NCBI GenBank assembly: GCA_023958095.1
Contig: JAMLGJ010000026.1
Span: forward strand, 1-44,321
Direction: 5' to 3'
Length of the DNA stretch: 44,321 nucleotides
From: Microthrixaceae bacterium
GTDB lineage: Bacteria > Actinomycetota > Acidimicrobiia > Acidimicrobiales > Microtrichaceae
Positions 31,903 to 44,321 of the stretch are shown here, piece after piece (position 1 is the first letter of the stretch; each line of letters starts with the position of its first letter). The position numbers and the translations under genes are program-made. The notes below the pieces were generated by a model that searched no databases, was not told the DNA's origin, and saw only the letters and a list, made by a program, of their open reading frames with translations.

Positions 31903-33138
31903 CTAACTCCGTTCCTCGCTGTGATCGACGCCCCGCCGGGCACGCTGGTCCAGCACGGCATCCAGAACAGCGTCCGCAACCGTAGCCTTGTCGGCGAGCG
32001 GCACCCGAGTCCGGGCATCGGGGGCGAGTATGACGACCTCGTTGGTGTCGTGCTCGAAGCCCACTCCCTCGGCGGAGACGTCATTGGCCACCAGGAGGTC
32101 GACCCCCTTCGAAACCCGCTTCGCCTCGGCGTTGTCGAGGACGTCGGCCGTCTCGGCCGCGAACCCGACGAGCGTCTGTTGCGGCTGGCGGCACTCCCCG
32201 AGGGAGCCGAGTATGTCCACGGTGGGCTCGAGTTCGATGGCCGGTACCCCATCGCGCTTCTTCAGCTTGTGGTCCGCGACCGCCACGGGTGTGAAGTCGG
32301 CCACCGCGGCCGCCATCAGGACCACGTCGCACCCCGGGCTGTGTTCCATCACCGCGGCGTGCATCTGCGACGCGGTGTCCACGGGGACGACCTCGATGCC
32401 CTGTTCCGGGGCGAAGGTGGCCGTCGACACGAGCACCACCTCGGCACCCCGGTCACGCGCCCGGCGCGCCAGTGCGTGACCCTGCTTGCCCGACGAGCGG
32501 TTGCCCAGGAAGCGCACGGGGTCGATCGGCTCGCGGGTACCACCTGCGGTGACCAGGACCCTCAGTCCGGCGAGGTCTCCGCTCCCGGTGCTCCCGGCCA
32601 GGACCTCCTCGGCCGCAGCAACCACCTCCTCCGGCTCCACCAACCGGCCCGGGCCCTCGTCACCCCCGGCGAGTGGTCCGGTCGCGGGACCGCGGAGGTG
32701 CACCCCACGCGACCGGAGGACCGCCACGTTGTCGAGCACGGCCGGGTGCTGCCACATCTCGGTGTGCATGGCCGGGCAGAGAAGTACGGGAGCGGTGGTC
32801 GCCAGCAGGACGTTGGTGAGAAGGTCGTGGGAGAACCCGTTCGCGTAGGCCGAGAGGAGCTTGGCCGTGGCGGGGGCCACGACCACCAGGTCGGCGTTCT
32901 GGCCGAGCTGGGTGTGTGAGATCGGGGCACTGGAGTGGTCGAACAAGGAGCGCCGCACGGGCTCCGAGGCGAGTGCGTCGAAGGTCGACTCGCCCACGAA
33001 GTTCGTCGCGGCATCGGTCATGACCACCGAGACGTGCGCGCCGGCCGCGACCATCAGGCGGCAGACCTGCACGGCCTTGTACGCGGCGATGCCGCCGCAC
33101 ACGCCGAGAACCACGCGCCGGCCCCTGAGTGCCGACAT
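31903..33138 (-). CDS. coaBC: Bifunctional phosphopantothenoylcysteine decarboxylase / synthetase
   Basis: Performs two successive coenzyme A steps. The 411-residue protein has the FMN-dependent CoaC half (about 1-180: [16 protein letters not shown], catalytic-type His75 in [15 protein letters not shown] at 122-129) and the CoaB half ([41 protein letters not shown]). The PAMH in place of PAMN is seen in other actinobacterial CoaBC. It lies 7 nt after rpoZ. Confidence 0.96.
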   Translation of the reverse strand: MSALRGRRVVLGVCGGIAAYKAVQVCRLMVAAGAHVSVVMTDAATNFVGESTFDALASEPVRRSLFDHSSAPISHTQLGQNADLVVVAPATAKLLSAYANGFSHDLLTNVLLATTAPVLLCPAMHTEMWQHPAVLDNVAVLRSRGVHLRGPATGPLAGGDEGPGRLVEPEEVVAAAEEVLAGSTGSGDLAGLRVLVTAGGTREPIDPVRFLGNRSSGKQGHALARRARDRGAEVVLVSTATFAPEQGIEVVPVDTASQMHAAVMEHSPGCDVVLMAAAVADFTPVAVADHKLKKRDGVPAIELEPTVDILGSLGECRQPQQTLVGFAAETADVLDNAEAKRVSKGVDLLVANDVSAEGVGFEHDTNEVVILAPDARTRVPLADKATVADAVLDAVLDQRARRGVDHSEERS

Positions 33139-33145
33139 CGCCTGG

Positions 33146-33496
33146 TCAGTCCTGTTCGGGAGTCTCTACCCCTTCGGAAGCCACCTGGTCGGAGCCCTCC
33201 TCGGGCTCCGAGGGGAGGAGTTCCTCGGGGATCGGGTTCCCGGTGGCTCCGCCAACGCCCACGATCTTGTCCGCAGCGATCTCCTCGAAGGCGATCGACA
33301 ACGGCTTGTGTGCCGTCGAGGTCACCTGGGGTGGCACCACACCATGGGACAGCGCAGCTCCGAGCTGCGAGTAGTAGGTGTTGATCCCTCGTGCGCGCCT
33401 CGAGGCAACAGCCACGAGCGCGAACTTCGAACCCGCGCGGTCGAGGAGCTCCTCGATCCCCGGGTTCATCATCGTCTCGGTAGATTCCAGCACCAC
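33146..33496 (-). CDS. rpoZ: DNA-directed RNA polymerase omega subunit
   Basis: Omega assists assembly of the beta' subunit. Core sequence MMNPGIEELLDRAGSKFALVAVASRRARGINTYYSQLG and KPLSIAFEEIAADKI is diagnostic. The last ~35 residues are an acidic tail of low complexity. GTG 33496 is preferred (116 residues) because GAGGTGG lies 7 nt upstream; ATG 33472 or 33469 is the alternative and keeps the whole conserved region. Gmk is 82 nt upstream and a TATAGT -10 lies in the gap, so rpoZ may have its own promoter. Confidence 0.93.
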   Translation of the reverse strand: MVLESTETMMNPGIEELLDRAGSKFALVAVASRRARGINTYYSQLGAALSHGVVPPQVTSTAHKPLSIAFEEIAADKIVGVGGATGNPIPEELLPSEPEEGSDQVASEGVETPEQD

Positions 33497-33550
33497 TCGG
33501 CCACCTCGTCGGACCGCGTCGGCGCGGCCCGTTGCATCGGGAACGTCCCC

Positions 33551-33556
33551 ACTATA
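33551..33556 (-). promoter_or_regulatory. Possible -10 of rpoZ
   Basis: TATAGT on the minus strand is the closest match to TATAAT in the window. It lies in the gmk-rpoZ gap, about 54 nt before the rpoZ start. TTGATC lies 20 nt upstream of it, too far for an ideal -35. Confidence 0.4.
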
Positions 33557-33578
33557 CAGCGGGTCGCGCCGCTCCCGA

Positions 33579-34223
33579 TCAACCGCCACCCGACTCGGGC
33601 GCGGTGCCCCCGGGCGCATCGACACCCGCCGCGCGGGCCTCACGTGCCCGGGCGATGAGGTCGGCCACCTCTCCCACCGCCCGGTCCAGGTCGTCGTTCA
33701 CCACCGTCACGTAGGGCAACCCCGACGCTGCGTCGACCTCCTGTTGGGCATGTGCCAGACGCCGGCCGACCTTCTCCTCCGGGTCGCCACGGCGCCGCAT
33801 CCGCTCGGCCTGGACCTCCCTGCTGGGCGCGTCGATGAACACGAGCAGGGGATCGCTCACGAGTTCCGCCAGGGCGGCACCGCCCTCGACGTCGACCTCG
33901 AACAGCACATCGTCTCCCGGTGGCACCCGGGGCACGGGGCTGCCCTGCATGTAGTCGAGGAACTCCACCCACTCGATGAACCCGCCCGAACGGGCGTGTT
34001 CGAGGAACTCCTCACGCGATGCGAACACGTAGGCATCCTCGGCCTCACCCGGGCGACGGGCCCGGGTGGTCCATGAACGGTTCAGGTGCAACCGCGGGTC
34101 CGCTGCGACGAGCCGCTCCACGATCGTGCCCTTGCCGACCCCTCCGGGACCCGAGACCACCACGACCAGTGACCCGGGCCCGAGCGCGTCCTGCATCGCC
34201 CTGCGCGCATCCGCCGGGCTCAC
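33579..34223 (-). CDS. gmk: Guanylate kinase
   Basis: Phosphorylates GMP to GDP. The 214-residue protein has the P-loop SGPGGVGKGT (about 24-33), SWTTRARRPGEAEDAYVF (GMP-binding), and FIEWVEFLDYMQGSPVP. The C-terminus is a disordered Gly/Pro/Ala tail. GTG 34223 overlaps the mihF stop as GTGA, linking it to the nucleoid protein as in other actinobacteria. Confidence 0.96.
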   Translation of the reverse strand: MSPADARRAMQDALGPGSLVVVVSGPGGVGKGTIVERLVAADPRLHLNRSWTTRARRPGEAEDAYVFASREEFLEHARSGGFIEWVEFLDYMQGSPVPRVPPGDDVLFEVDVEGGAALAELVSDPLLVFIDAPSREVQAERMRRRGDPEEKVGRRLAHAQQEVDAASGLPYVTVVNDDLDRAVGEVADLIARAREARAAGVDAPGGTAPESGGG

Positions 34224-34570
34224 TGTCCCACACCTCCCGTGCTCCGGCTCGTCGGGAACGCCGCCTGGATCCGGCGGATCCCGTGCTCGTCCAGGTCCCC
34301 CAGACGGGTCCGGTGCGCGATTCCACAGGCATCGAGGGCCCGACGCGTCGCCACCTTGGATGCACCCGGGAGCGACTCGAGTATGGCCAGCACGTGGACC
34401 TCGGCCAGCTCGGGGGTCGCCCGGTCGTCCAACACCTCCGCCAGCTCCAGGTCCCCTTCCGAGAGCGCCCGGCAGACCTCCTCGCGCGTGCTGACCAGGG
34501 CGCGCACCCAGGCGACTGCACGATCACGTCCGGCGTCCACCGGTGCGGCTTGGTCGCCCGGGGTGCGCAC
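34220..34570 (-). CDS. mihF: Actinobacterial integration host factor (mIHF)
   Basis: A small nucleoid-associated DNA-binding protein unrelated to HU-type IHF. The 116-residue product has a helical N-terminal part and the C-terminal helix-two-turn-helix region LESLPGASKVATRRALDACGIAHRTRLGDLDEHGIRRI, typical of the family. It starts at GTG 34570, 7 nt after pyrF, in the conserved pyrF-mihF-gmk order. This gene is the single best marker here of an actinobacterial origin. Confidence 0.93.
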   Translation of the reverse strand: MRTPGDQAAPVDAGRDRAVAWVRALVSTREEVCRALSEGDLELAEVLDDRATPELAEVHVLAILESLPGASKVATRRALDACGIAHRTRLGDLDEHGIRRIQAAFPTSRSTGGVGQ

Positions 34571-34577
34571 CGTCGAC

Positions 34578-35294
34578 CTAGATGGCCGCGGCCACGGCTG
34601 CCGCCGCAGCCCGCGGATCGGCCGCGGCGGTCACGGTGCGCCCCACCACCAGCAGGTCCGCTCCGTTGGCGGCGGCCTCCTGGGGTGTGGCCGCTCGTGC
34701 CTGGTCGTGGGACTCCGAGCCGGCCAGACGGATGCCCGGCACCACCCGGCGCAGGCGAGGGGCGAGCTCCCTCGCCGTCTGGAGGTCGCCTGCGGCCAGG
34801 ACCAACCCACCACAGCCTCCCTCCACCGCGTCGCGGACCCGGTTCGGCACGATGTGTGCCGGTGCCGCGTCATCGCTCGTCAGTACCGTCACCGCGAGAG
34901 CCGTGGGCTGCGGCAGGCCCGCACCGGCGGCGCCCTCGTTGAGCCCTTCCACTCCTGCCTTCAACATGTCGATCCCACCACGGGCATGCAGGGTGAGGTA
35001 CTCCACCCCGAGCGCACCCAGCACCCGGGTCGAGCGACCGACCTGGGTGGGGATGTCGAACAGCTTGAGGTCGAGGAAGACCTGGTAGCCGAGGTCGCGC
35101 ATGGCTCCGACCGCATCGGGTCCTGCGGCGCAGAAGAGCTCGAGGCCGATCTTCGCGACACCGAACCACTCGCGGAGGTCCGCCGCAGTGCGGTGTGCCT
35201 CGACCAGGTCGTCCAGGTCGAGGGCCAGCGCGAGTCGGGAACGCACGGAGTCCGGTACGGCCTCACCGACCTTCGTCGGCTCCACATCACCCAT
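34578..35294 (-). CDS. pyrF: Orotidine-5'-phosphate decarboxylase
   Basis: Makes UMP from OMP. The 238-residue protein has the catalytic Asp-Lys-Asp array in DLKLFDIPTQV (about 75-85), ALDLDDL at the first strand, and VPGIRLAGSESHDQARAATPQEAAANGADLLVVGRTV at the phosphate site. It is the shorter type found with PyrD in bacterial operons. Its ATG overlaps the pyrD stop by 8 nt. Confidence 0.96.
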   Translation of the reverse strand: MGDVEPTKVGEAVPDSVRSRLALALDLDDLVEAHRTAADLREWFGVAKIGLELFCAAGPDAVGAMRDLGYQVFLDLKLFDIPTQVGRSTRVLGALGVEYLTLHARGGIDMLKAGVEGLNEGAAGAGLPQPTALAVTVLTSDDAAPAHIVPNRVRDAVEGGCGGLVLAAGDLQTARELAPRLRRVVPGIRLAGSESHDQARAATPQEAAANGADLLVVGRTVTAAADPRAAAAAVAAAI

Positions 35295-36251
35295 GAGCGC
35301 ATCCCTTCAGTTCCGCCACGGCACGCACGCCGTGGGTCGAGCACCAGTGTTCCAGACCGGTCCGAACCATGTCCGCGGTGCGGGGCTCGGCGAAGCTGGC
35401 AGTACCGACCTGTACCGCATCCGCGCCCGCCATGATCATTTCCACTGCACCTCGTGCATCCACGATGCCTCCCACACCCACGATCGGGAGCCCGGGCAGC
35501 GCGGCGTGCACGTCGAACACGGTCCGCACCGCGACCGGGTGGATGGCCGGACCCGACAGCCCCCCACCCGCGGGCCCCGATCCGAGCACCGGGGCCGCCC
35601 GGTCCGGATCGATCACCATGCCCAACAGCGTGTTCACGAGCGTGACCGCCTCGGCACCGGCCTCCGCCACCGACGCGGCCACCTCCACGACCCGGTCGGT
35701 GTTGGCCGAGAGCTTGGCCCACCTCGGAAGGCCGGCGGCCCCGCAGGCCTCCACCACCTCGGCCGCGGCCCGCGGATCGTGGGCGAAGAGGTGCTTGCCG
35801 CCGTCCAGGTTCGGACACGACAGGTTCACCTCGACCGCGACCACCGCTGGATCCGCCCCCTGCAGGGCCCCGGCAGCGCGTTCGTAGTCCTGCACGTGGC
35901 GCCCCCAGATGCTGGCCACGACCGTTGCTCCCGCAGCGCGGAGATCCGGCAGCTCCCGGTCGAGCCAGTGTCCGATGCCATCGCCCTGCAGTCCGACGCT
36001 GTTGAGCATTCCCGCAGGGACCGGTGCCAGCCGCGGGGCGGGATTGCCCGGCCAGGGCTCGGCCATCATCGACTTCACCACGACCGCCCCCAGGGCACCC
36101 AGGTCGAGGTAGCGACCGAGCTCGTCGCCATGCCCCGAGGTTCCCGAGGCGGTCATGACCGCGTTGGACAGCGAGACCGACCCCACCCGCACCGCCGGGT
36201 CGACCGCCACCCCCTCGGTGCCGGCGGCACGAGGGGTGCTGGAGCGTCCCA

Positions 36252-36252
<1 letters not shown>
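35287..36252 (-). CDS. pyrD: Dihydroorotate dehydrogenase, class 1B-type catalytic subunit
   Basis: Oxidises dihydroorotate to orotate with FMN. The 321-residue protein has the class 1 active-site loop VNLSCPNLDGGKHLF with catalytic Cys, NTLLGMVIDPD, and the FMN phosphate site GVGGIVDARGAVEMIMAGADAVQVGTA. The spacing resembles PyrDB, the class that normally works with the PyrK FAD/FeS subunit. No pyrK lies in this operon. TGATG overlap joins it to carB. Confidence 0.94.
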
Positions 36253-39635
<3,383 letters not shown>

Positions 39636-39672
39636 GGATGACCTCCCGGTCCGCGTGTGACACGCTCTGGAG

Positions 39673-40161
39673 ATGCGATTCGGTTTCGAACAACGGTGGT
39701 CCGCCTCGGTCGGTGACGTGGTCGGCCTCTACACCGACGAGTCGTTCTGGAACGGGGTGAGCAGCTTCGGACGCACCGGTGCGCCCGAGGTGATAGAGGT
39801 CACCCGCGACGAGCTGTCCGCACGCACGCGCCTGCGCTGGCGCCTCGCGGTGGATCTCCCCCGCGAGGCCTCCAGGTTCATCGACCCCGACAACGTCGCG
39901 TGGGTCGAGGACACGCGCTGGGACCTGAGGAGCAACCGGGCCGAGGTCGCGTTCGATCCGGCCCAGGCCGCTGCCCTCATAAGGGCGTCCGCGGAAGTGG
40001 CGGTCACCTCCGAGGGTGACGAGGCGGTGCGCCGCGTGACCGGCGAGTTGAAGGTCCGGATCCCGCTGCTCGGCCACCGCGTCGAGGAGGCGATCGCCGA
40101 CGGGATCGAGGAACACCTCACCGAGGAGGCCGACGTCGTGGCGGAGCACCTCGAGCACTGA
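39673..40161 (+). CDS. DUF2505 (START/SRPBCC-like) protein inserted between carA and carB
   Basis: A 162-residue protein of the DUF2505 family, found mainly in actinobacteria, with a predicted helix-grip fold for hydrophobic ligands. It starts [26 protein letters not shown], and the closing helix region ([32 protein letters not shown]) is typical. No catalytic function is known. It is on the plus strand, 37 nt from the carB start and 14 nt from the carA stop, so a carA-to-carB transcript would be antisense to all of it. No clear promoter hexamer or Shine-Dalgarno sequence precedes the ATG. Confidence 0.85.
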   Translation: MRFGFEQRWSASVGDVVGLYTDESFWNGVSSFGRTGAPEVIEVTRDELSARTRLRWRLAVDLPREASRFIDPDNVAWVEDTRWDLRSNRAEVAFDPAQAAALIRASAEVAVTSEGDEAVRRVTGELKVRIPLLGHRVEEAIADGIEEHLTEEADVVAEHLEH

Positions 40162-40175
40162 GGCCCCGGGCCGGT

Positions 40176-41288
40176 TCACCGCCGCCCCCGCTCGTCCATC
40201 AGGTCCGCGAACCGCTCGAAGAGGTAGCGGCTGTCGTGCGGACCGGGCCCTGCCTCGGGATGGTACTGGACGGCGAAGGCCGGCACCTCGGTGCAACGGA
40301 ATCCCTCTAGGGTCCCGTCGTTCAGGTTCACGTGGGTGACCTCGGCACCGGTGAGGGTCTCCGGGTCGACGCAGTAGTTGTGGTTCTGGCTGGTGATCTC
40401 GACCTTTCCGGTGCCCAGGTCCTGCACCGGGTGGTTGCCTCCGTGGTGGCCGAAGGGCAACTTGTAGGTCCGGGCCCCGAGGGCGGCCGCCAGCATCTGG
40501 TGGCCCATGCAGATCCCGAACACCGGCACCTCGCCGAGCAGTGCGCCCAGTTCCGAGGCGACGCCCTGCACCGCCGCCGGGTCGCCCGGGCCGTTGGACA
40601 CGAACACACCGTCGGGCTCACGGGCCAGCACCTCGGACGCGGTGGTGCCCGCGGGCACGACCTCCACGGTTCCGAGCCTCGCCAGCTCCCGGACCATCGT
40701 GGACTTGATCCCGAGGTCCAGTGCGACGATCCGACGTGTCGCCCCGCCGGTGGCCGGTACCGTCCGGCCCTCGGGGTCGGTCACCCCGGCCACCAGGTCG
40801 ATCCCGTCGGTGGGCCTGGCGGAGCCGAGGGCGGCCCTGAGCTCCTCGACGGGCGCCGTTCCGAACACACCCGGGACCGCACCGTGGTCACGGATGTGTC
40901 GGGTGAGGCGTCGCGTGTCGATCCCGGCAACGCCCGGTATGCCGTGGTCGGCCAGCCAGGTTCCCAGGTTCCCCGAGCTGCGGTGGTTGGACGCGCGCCT
41001 GGCGAGGTTCCGCACGACCACACCGCTGCAGTGCGGGTGCCTCGACTCCTCGTCGAGGGCGTTCACTCCGTAGTTGCCGATGTGGGGGTAGGTGAAGGTG
41101 ATCACCTGACCCGCGTAGGAGGGATCGGAGATCACCTCCTGGTAGCCCGAGAGCACCGTGTTGAACACGAACTCGCCGCGTGCGATCCCGTCGGCCGGGT
41201 ACACCCCGATCGCCTCGCCCTCGAAGAGCGTCCCGTCCGCGAGCAGGATCGCTGCAGGAACCACGTCGTCGGTGGTCGCACCGTTCAT
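40176..41288 (-). CDS. carA: Carbamoyl phosphate synthase small (glutaminase) subunit
   Basis: Feeds ammonia from glutamine to CarB. The 370-residue product has the N-terminal CPSase domain ([24 protein letters not shown]) and the class I glutaminase with VFGICMGHQ (nucleophile Cys260) and [11 protein letters not shown] (catalytic His). ATG 41288 has GAGG 7 nt upstream and lies 46 nt after pyrC. Unusually, the next minus-strand gene, carB, is 540 nt farther on. Confidence 0.97.
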   Translation of the reverse strand: MNGATTDDVVPAAILLADGTLFEGEAIGVYPADGIARGEFVFNTVLSGYQEVISDPSYAGQVITFTYPHIGNYGVNALDEESRHPHCSGVVVRNLARRASNHRSSGNLGTWLADHGIPGVAGIDTRRLTRHIRDHGAVPGVFGTAPVEELRAALGSARPTDGIDLVAGVTDPEGRTVPATGGATRRIVALDLGIKSTMVRELARLGTVEVVPAGTTASEVLAREPDGVFVSNGPGDPAAVQGVASELGALLGEVPVFGICMGHQMLAAALGARTYKLPFGHHGGNHPVQDLGTGKVEITSQNHNYCVDPETLTGAEVTHVNLNDGTLEGFRCTEVPAFAVQYHPEAGPGPHDSRYLFERFADLMDERGRR

Positions 41289-41334
41289 CTGCGTGCCTCG
41301 TTCATTCGCATGTCCCGTCCGCTGGTGTGCCCGT

Positions 41335-42627
41335 TCACTGCTGTGCCTCGCCGTTGATGACCACCGGCCGACCTCCGACGATCGTGTGGCGGACCTTCCC
41401 GCGCACCTCGCGCCCGACGTAGGGCACGTTGCGCGAGCGTGAGGCCCCGCCGCCGGCGTCGATCCGCCAGCGCTGCGAAGGGTCCACCACGACCAGGTTG
41501 GCGGGCTCCCCCTCGCTCACGGGCCGGCCGTGCGACTCGAAACCGCCGATGGCCGCGGGTTTCCACGACATCGCAGCGATCACCTCCGTTTCCGACATGT
41601 GTCCGCCGTCCACGAGCTCGGTGAAGGCCAGCGCGAGGGCGTACTCGAGGCCCAGCATGCCGGGCGGGGCCTGGTCGAAGGGCAGTTCCTTGCTCTCGGG
41701 GGTGTGGGGTGCATGGTCGGTCGCGATGGCGTCGATCCAGCCTTCCGCCAGGCCGCTGCATATCGCGGCCACGTCCTCGGTCGTGCGCAGCGGAGGGTGC
41801 ACCTTGAACGTCGGGTCGTAGTCGGCACAGCACTCGTCGGTGAGCGTGAAGTGGTGTGGAGCGGCCTCCGAGGTGACCTGGAGCCCCGCGCTGCGTGCCC
41901 CCTGCACCATCGCCACCGATCCTGCGGTGGAGAGGTGCTGGAAGTGGATCCTGGCCCCTGTCATCCGGGCGAGGGCGATGTCGCGCATCACCATCAGCTC
42001 CTCTGCCTCCGCCGGCTGCCCCGGAAGCCCGAGCTTGGAGGACCAGTATCCCTCGTGCATGCAGGTGCCCTCGCTCAGGGAGGTCACCTCGCAGTGCTGG
42101 GCCAGCGTGACCCCGAGGCCCGAGGCGTACTCCAGTGCACGGCGCATGAGGCGGTCGTCCTGGACACCGGTCCCGTCGTCGGTGAACACCCGCACCCCCA
42201 GGCTCGCCATCTCCGCCATGGGGGCGAGTTGCTCGCCCGCCCTTCCCACGGTGATGGCACCAGAGGTGTGGACGTCGACCAGGGAGCCACGGCCCAGCTC
42301 GAGCACCTCGCGGACAACTGCTGCGGTGTCGATGGGCGGGGTCGTGTTGGGCATGGCGAGCACCGCCGTGTAGCCGCCCAGGGCGGCGGCCCTCGATCCG
42401 CTCTCGATCGTCTCGGCCTCCTCCTTGCCCGGCTGGCGCAGGTGGGCATGGAGGTCCACGAAGCCCGGTGCCACGATCGCACCGGAGGCATCCAGGGTCT
42501 CGTCCCCGGACAGGTCGGGGCCGACCTGGACGATCTCGCCGTCCTCGAGCAACACGTCGCCGCTGCGCTCACCGGTGGCGTCGACTATCCGACCCCCGCG
42601 CAGTGCAATCGTTCGTGGCGGATTCAT
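41335..42627 (-). CDS. pyrC: Dihydroorotase
   Basis: Cyclises carbamoyl aspartate to dihydroorotate. The 430-residue amidohydrolase has the metal-binding [17 protein letters not shown] (His60, His62), [13 protein letters not shown] and [13 protein letters not shown] with the catalytic Asp. It is a class I dihydroorotase by length. ATG 42627 overlaps the pyrB stop (ATGA). Confidence 0.95.
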   Translation of the reverse strand: MNPPRTIALRGGRIVDATGERSGDVLLEDGEIVQVGPDLSGDETLDASGAIVAPGFVDLHAHLRQPGKEEAETIESGSRAAALGGYTAVLAMPNTTPPIDTAAVVREVLELGRGSLVDVHTSGAITVGRAGEQLAPMAEMASLGVRVFTDDGTGVQDDRLMRRALEYASGLGVTLAQHCEVTSLSEGTCMHEGYWSSKLGLPGQPAEAEELMVMRDIALARMTGARIHFQHLSTAGSVAMVQGARSAGLQVTSEAAPHHFTLTDECCADYDPTFKVHPPLRTTEDVAAICSGLAEGWIDAIATDHAPHTPESKELPFDQAPPGMLGLEYALALAFTELVDGGHMSETEVIAAMSWKPAAIGGFESHGRPVSEGEPANLVVVDPSQRWRIDAGGGASRSRNVPYVGREVRGKVRHTIVGGRPVVINGEAQQ

Positions 42628-43580
42628 GTGGACTCCCTCGCTCCGCTCAGCTCCTCGCCCAGGGCTTCGCGCCCGGGTCCGAGCAACAGGTACAACACGG
42701 CCATGCGCACGGCCACGCCGTTGGCCACCTGGTCGGTGACCAGCGAGCGAGGCGAGTCGGCGAGCGCCTCGGATATCTCGACCCCCCGGTTCATCGGACC
42801 GGGATGCATGATCACGGCGCGCTCGGACAACTCGGCGGCACGCCGGGGTGTCAGCCCGTAGCACTCGGTGTACTCGCGCAGGCTCGGCAGGTGCGCCTCG
42901 GTCATCCGTTCCCTCTGCATCCGGAGGGCATAGACGACGTCGAAGCCGCCGATGACCGAGTCCAGGTCGTGGCTCACCCCGACCCGCCATGCGTCGGTCG
43001 ACGGTGGCAACAGGGTTGGCGGGGCGACGAGGGTCACCTCCGCACCCAGGCGTTCCAGCACGACCATCAGCGAACGGGCGACACGGGAGTGCAGGATGTC
43101 GCCGATGATCCCGACCCGAAGGCCCTCGGCCGACCCGAAGTGGCTGCGGATGGTGTAGGCGTCGAGGAGGGCCTGGGTCGGGTGTGCATGCCATCCGTCC
43201 CCCGCATTGACCACTGCAGCGGTGCTCCAGCGTGCGACCATCGCGGGGACGCCCGAGGACCGGTGCCTCACCACGAAGGCGTCGACCCCCATGGCCTCCA
43301 GCGTCGCCACGGTGTCGCGCAGCGACTCTCCCTTGCGGGTCGAGGAGCTCGCCACCGAGAACGACATGACGTCGGCCGACAGGCGCTTGGCCGCTGATTC
43401 GAAGCTGAGCCTGGTCCTCGTGGAGTCCTCGTAGAACATCGACACGACCGTGCGACCCCGCAGCGCCGGCACCTTGGGAATGCGCCGCGAGCTGACCTCC
43501 ACCATCGTGTCGGTCACGTCGAGGACCTCCTCGATCTCGCCACGGCTCAGTTGTGAGATCGTCAGGAGGTTGCCGTTCAT
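42624..43580 (-). CDS. pyrB: Aspartate carbamoyltransferase catalytic subunit
   Basis: Transfers carbamoyl to aspartate. The 318-residue protein has FYEDSTRTRLSFE (carbamoyl phosphate site, about 49-61), GDGWHAHPTQALLDAYT, and VIMHPGPMNRGVEI. Sequence and size are of the trimeric form without a PyrI regulatory subunit, and none is encoded here. Its ATG overlaps the pyrR stop (ATGA). Confidence 0.97.
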   Translation of the reverse strand: MNGNLLTISQLSRGEIEEVLDVTDTMVEVSSRRIPKVPALRGRTVVSMFYEDSTRTRLSFESAAKRLSADVMSFSVASSSTRKGESLRDTVATLEAMGVDAFVVRHRSSGVPAMVARWSTAAVVNAGDGWHAHPTQALLDAYTIRSHFGSAEGLRVGIIGDILHSRVARSLMVVLERLGAEVTLVAPPTLLPPSTDAWRVGVSHDLDSVIGGFDVVYALRMQRERMTEAHLPSLREYTECYGLTPRRAAELSERAVIMHPGPMNRGVEISEALADSPRSLVTDQVANGVAVRMAVLYLLLGPGREALGEELSGAREST

Positions 43581-44161
43581 GGCTTGGCCAGCTCTCCCAG
43601 CCGGACCGACGACAACGACACGTCCACGAGCTCGTCGCGACGGGTCGGCAGGTTCTTGCCCGTGTAGTCGGGCCGGATCGGCAGCTCCCGGTGGCCCCGG
43701 TCGACCATCACCGCGAGTTGGATCGTGCGCGGGCGCCCGAAGTCCACGAGCGCATCCAGCGCGGCGCGGATCGTCCGCCCGGTGAACAGCACGTCGTCCA
43801 CCAGCACCACGTCGCAGCCGTCGATGTCGACCGGAATCTCGGTGACCTCCTCGGGCAGCACCGGGCGGATGCCGATGTCGTCCCGGTACAGCGCGACGTC
43901 GAGCGTGCCCAGTGCGACGTCGCCGGCTCCGCCCTCGAGGTCCTCGATCTCCGCCAGCACCTCCGCCAGGGCGCCTGCGATCTCGACCCCGCCGGTCTGG
44001 AGGCCGACCAGCACGAGGTTCCCGACCCCGCCGTTGCGTTCGAGCACCTCGTGGGCCATGCGCCTGATGGCTCGTCCCACCTCTTCGGCGTTCATCACCT
44101 CGGAGCGGGCAACGAAAACGCCCCCGTAGGGGCGCGTCATCCTTCGCTCACGTTCTGCCAT
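43577..44161 (-). CDS. pyrR: Pyrimidine operon regulator / uracil phosphoribosyltransferase
   Basis: PyrR binds pyr mRNA when UMP is high and represses the operon; many homologues also have UPRTase activity. The 194-residue protein has the PRPP-binding motif [14 protein letters not shown] (about 118-131), GLQTGG and [12 protein letters not shown] 44161 has AAGGA 6 nt upstream. A hairpin matching the PyrR binding loop lies just before that ribosome site, which argues for repression of translation of the whole coupled pyrRBC unit. Confidence 0.96.
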   Translation of the reverse strand: MAERERRMTRPYGGVFVARSEVMNAEEVGRAIRRMAHEVLERNGGVGNLVLVGLQTGGVEIAGALAEVLAEIEDLEGGAGDVALGTLDVALYRDDIGIRPVLPEEVTEIPVDIDGCDVVLVDDVLFTGRTIRAALDALVDFGRPRTIQLAVMVDRGHRELPIRPDYTGKNLPTRRDELVDVSLSSVRLGELAKP

Positions 44162-44177
44162 CAGCAGTCCTTCCGGG

Positions 44178-44208
44178 CCGTAGGAGCCTCACGGGACTCC
44201 CTTCACGG
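44178..44208 (-). promoter_or_regulatory. PyrR-binding loop (riboregulatory hairpin) upstream of pyrR
   Basis: The minus strand at 44198-44185 reads AGTCCCGTGAGGCT, a full match to the PyrR binding-loop consensus ARUCCNGNGAGGYU known from Bacillus and mycobacteria. It sits in a hairpin with an upper stem GGAG/CTCC (44200-44197 with 44186-44183) and a lower stem CCGT/ACGG (44208-44205 with 44181-44178), with a purine bulge on the 5' side as in the known element. The AAGGA ribosome site follows about 7 nt later. No terminator follows, so translational rather than transcriptional control is likely. Confidence 0.88.
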
Positions 44209-44218
44209 TCGGAACCGC

Positions 44219-44224
44219 ACCCTA
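44219..44224 (-). promoter_or_regulatory. -10 hexamer of the pyr operon
   Basis: TAGGGT on the minus strand lies 57 nt before the pyrR ATG. Transcription from about 44212 would place the PyrR loop a few bases from the 5' end of the mRNA. No -35 is seen; a GC-rich direct repeat occupies that region. Confidence 0.5.
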
Positions 44225-44238
44225 GCGCAGCCACCGCA

Positions 44239-44273
44239 CCCCCGGGAACGCGCCCCCGGGAACGCGCCCCCGG
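44239..44273. repeat. 14-bp direct repeat upstream of the pyr promoter
   Basis: Two full copies and one partial copy of CCCCCGGGAACGCG, period 14 bp. They begin 15 bp upstream of the -10. The remaining bases to the window end (44274-44321) include a run of eight G and show no gene. Confidence 0.8.
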
Positions 44274-44321
44274 TGATCCCCACCCGAACCCCAGCGTTCT
44301 GCCCGGGCGTGGGGGGGGTGG

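Noticed and set aside
44239..44273. Operator array for the pyr operon
   Set aside because: The 14-bp repeat is GC-only low complexity; with PyrR RNA control present there is no need to invoke a DNA regulator. Kept only as a repeat.

Overview
The window is a dense, high-GC block of housekeeping genes from the chromosome of an actinobacterium. Supporting signs are the actinobacterial-type integration host factor mihF next to gmk, a helicase-motif-less PriA, the DUF1844 and DUF2505 families, frequent GTG starts, and repeated TANNNT -10 hexamers 6-8 nt before start codons (leaderless-type promoters). A deep, less-studied class such as Acidimicrobiia is my guess; it is not proven by the sequence. 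No mobile element, CRISPR array, prophage or toxin/defence island is visible, and nearly everything reads on the minus strand.

Read in the direction of transcription (right to left), the layout is as follows. (1) Pyrimidine regulon, 44161-34578: pyrR-pyrB-pyrC-carA-carB-pyrD-pyrF. It is preceded by a leader hairpin that matches the PyrR binding-loop consensus, and a plus-strand DUF2505 gene is wedged between carA and carB. (2) mihF-gmk-rpoZ-coaBC-metK-priA, 34570-28783. (3) A plus-strand methyltransferase that shares a bidirectional promoter with def-fmt-rsmB. (4) A MoaB/MogA-like protein and the riboflavin operon ribD-ribE-ribBA-ribH. (5) A plus-strand TrmH/SpoU methyltransferase divergent from hisG and a small cold-shock-like gene. 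(6) A plus-strand DUF1844 gene divergent from infC-rpmI-rplT-SpoU methyltransferase-pheS-pheT. infC appears to start at AUA or AUC, and strong hairpins lie in the infC leader and between rpmI and rplT. (7) The arginine operon argC-argB-argD-argR-argG-argH, without argJ or argF, continuing into a 3-methyladenine DNA glycosylase and a Nudix hydrolase. (8) Plus-strand PASTA penicillin-binding protein and a small membrane protein, divergent from tyrS. (9) The 5' end of a 16S rRNA gene with promoter, boxA and leader hairpins, cut by the left edge.

Tight stop/start overlaps (ATGA, TGATG, GTGA) join most operon members, so translational coupling is the rule. The order of modules (pyr, mihF-gmk-rpoZ-coaBC-metK, priA, fmt-rsmB, rib, infC-rpmI-rplT, pheST, arg, tyrS) follows the order known in Mycobacterium tuberculosis. 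The points of interest are therefore regulatory and organisational rather than a new enzyme system: the PyrR loop, the rare infC start, the carA/carB interruption, the triple hairpin repeat before argG, the shared -10 between def and the methyltransferase, and a putative ARG box fused to a leaderless argC promoter.
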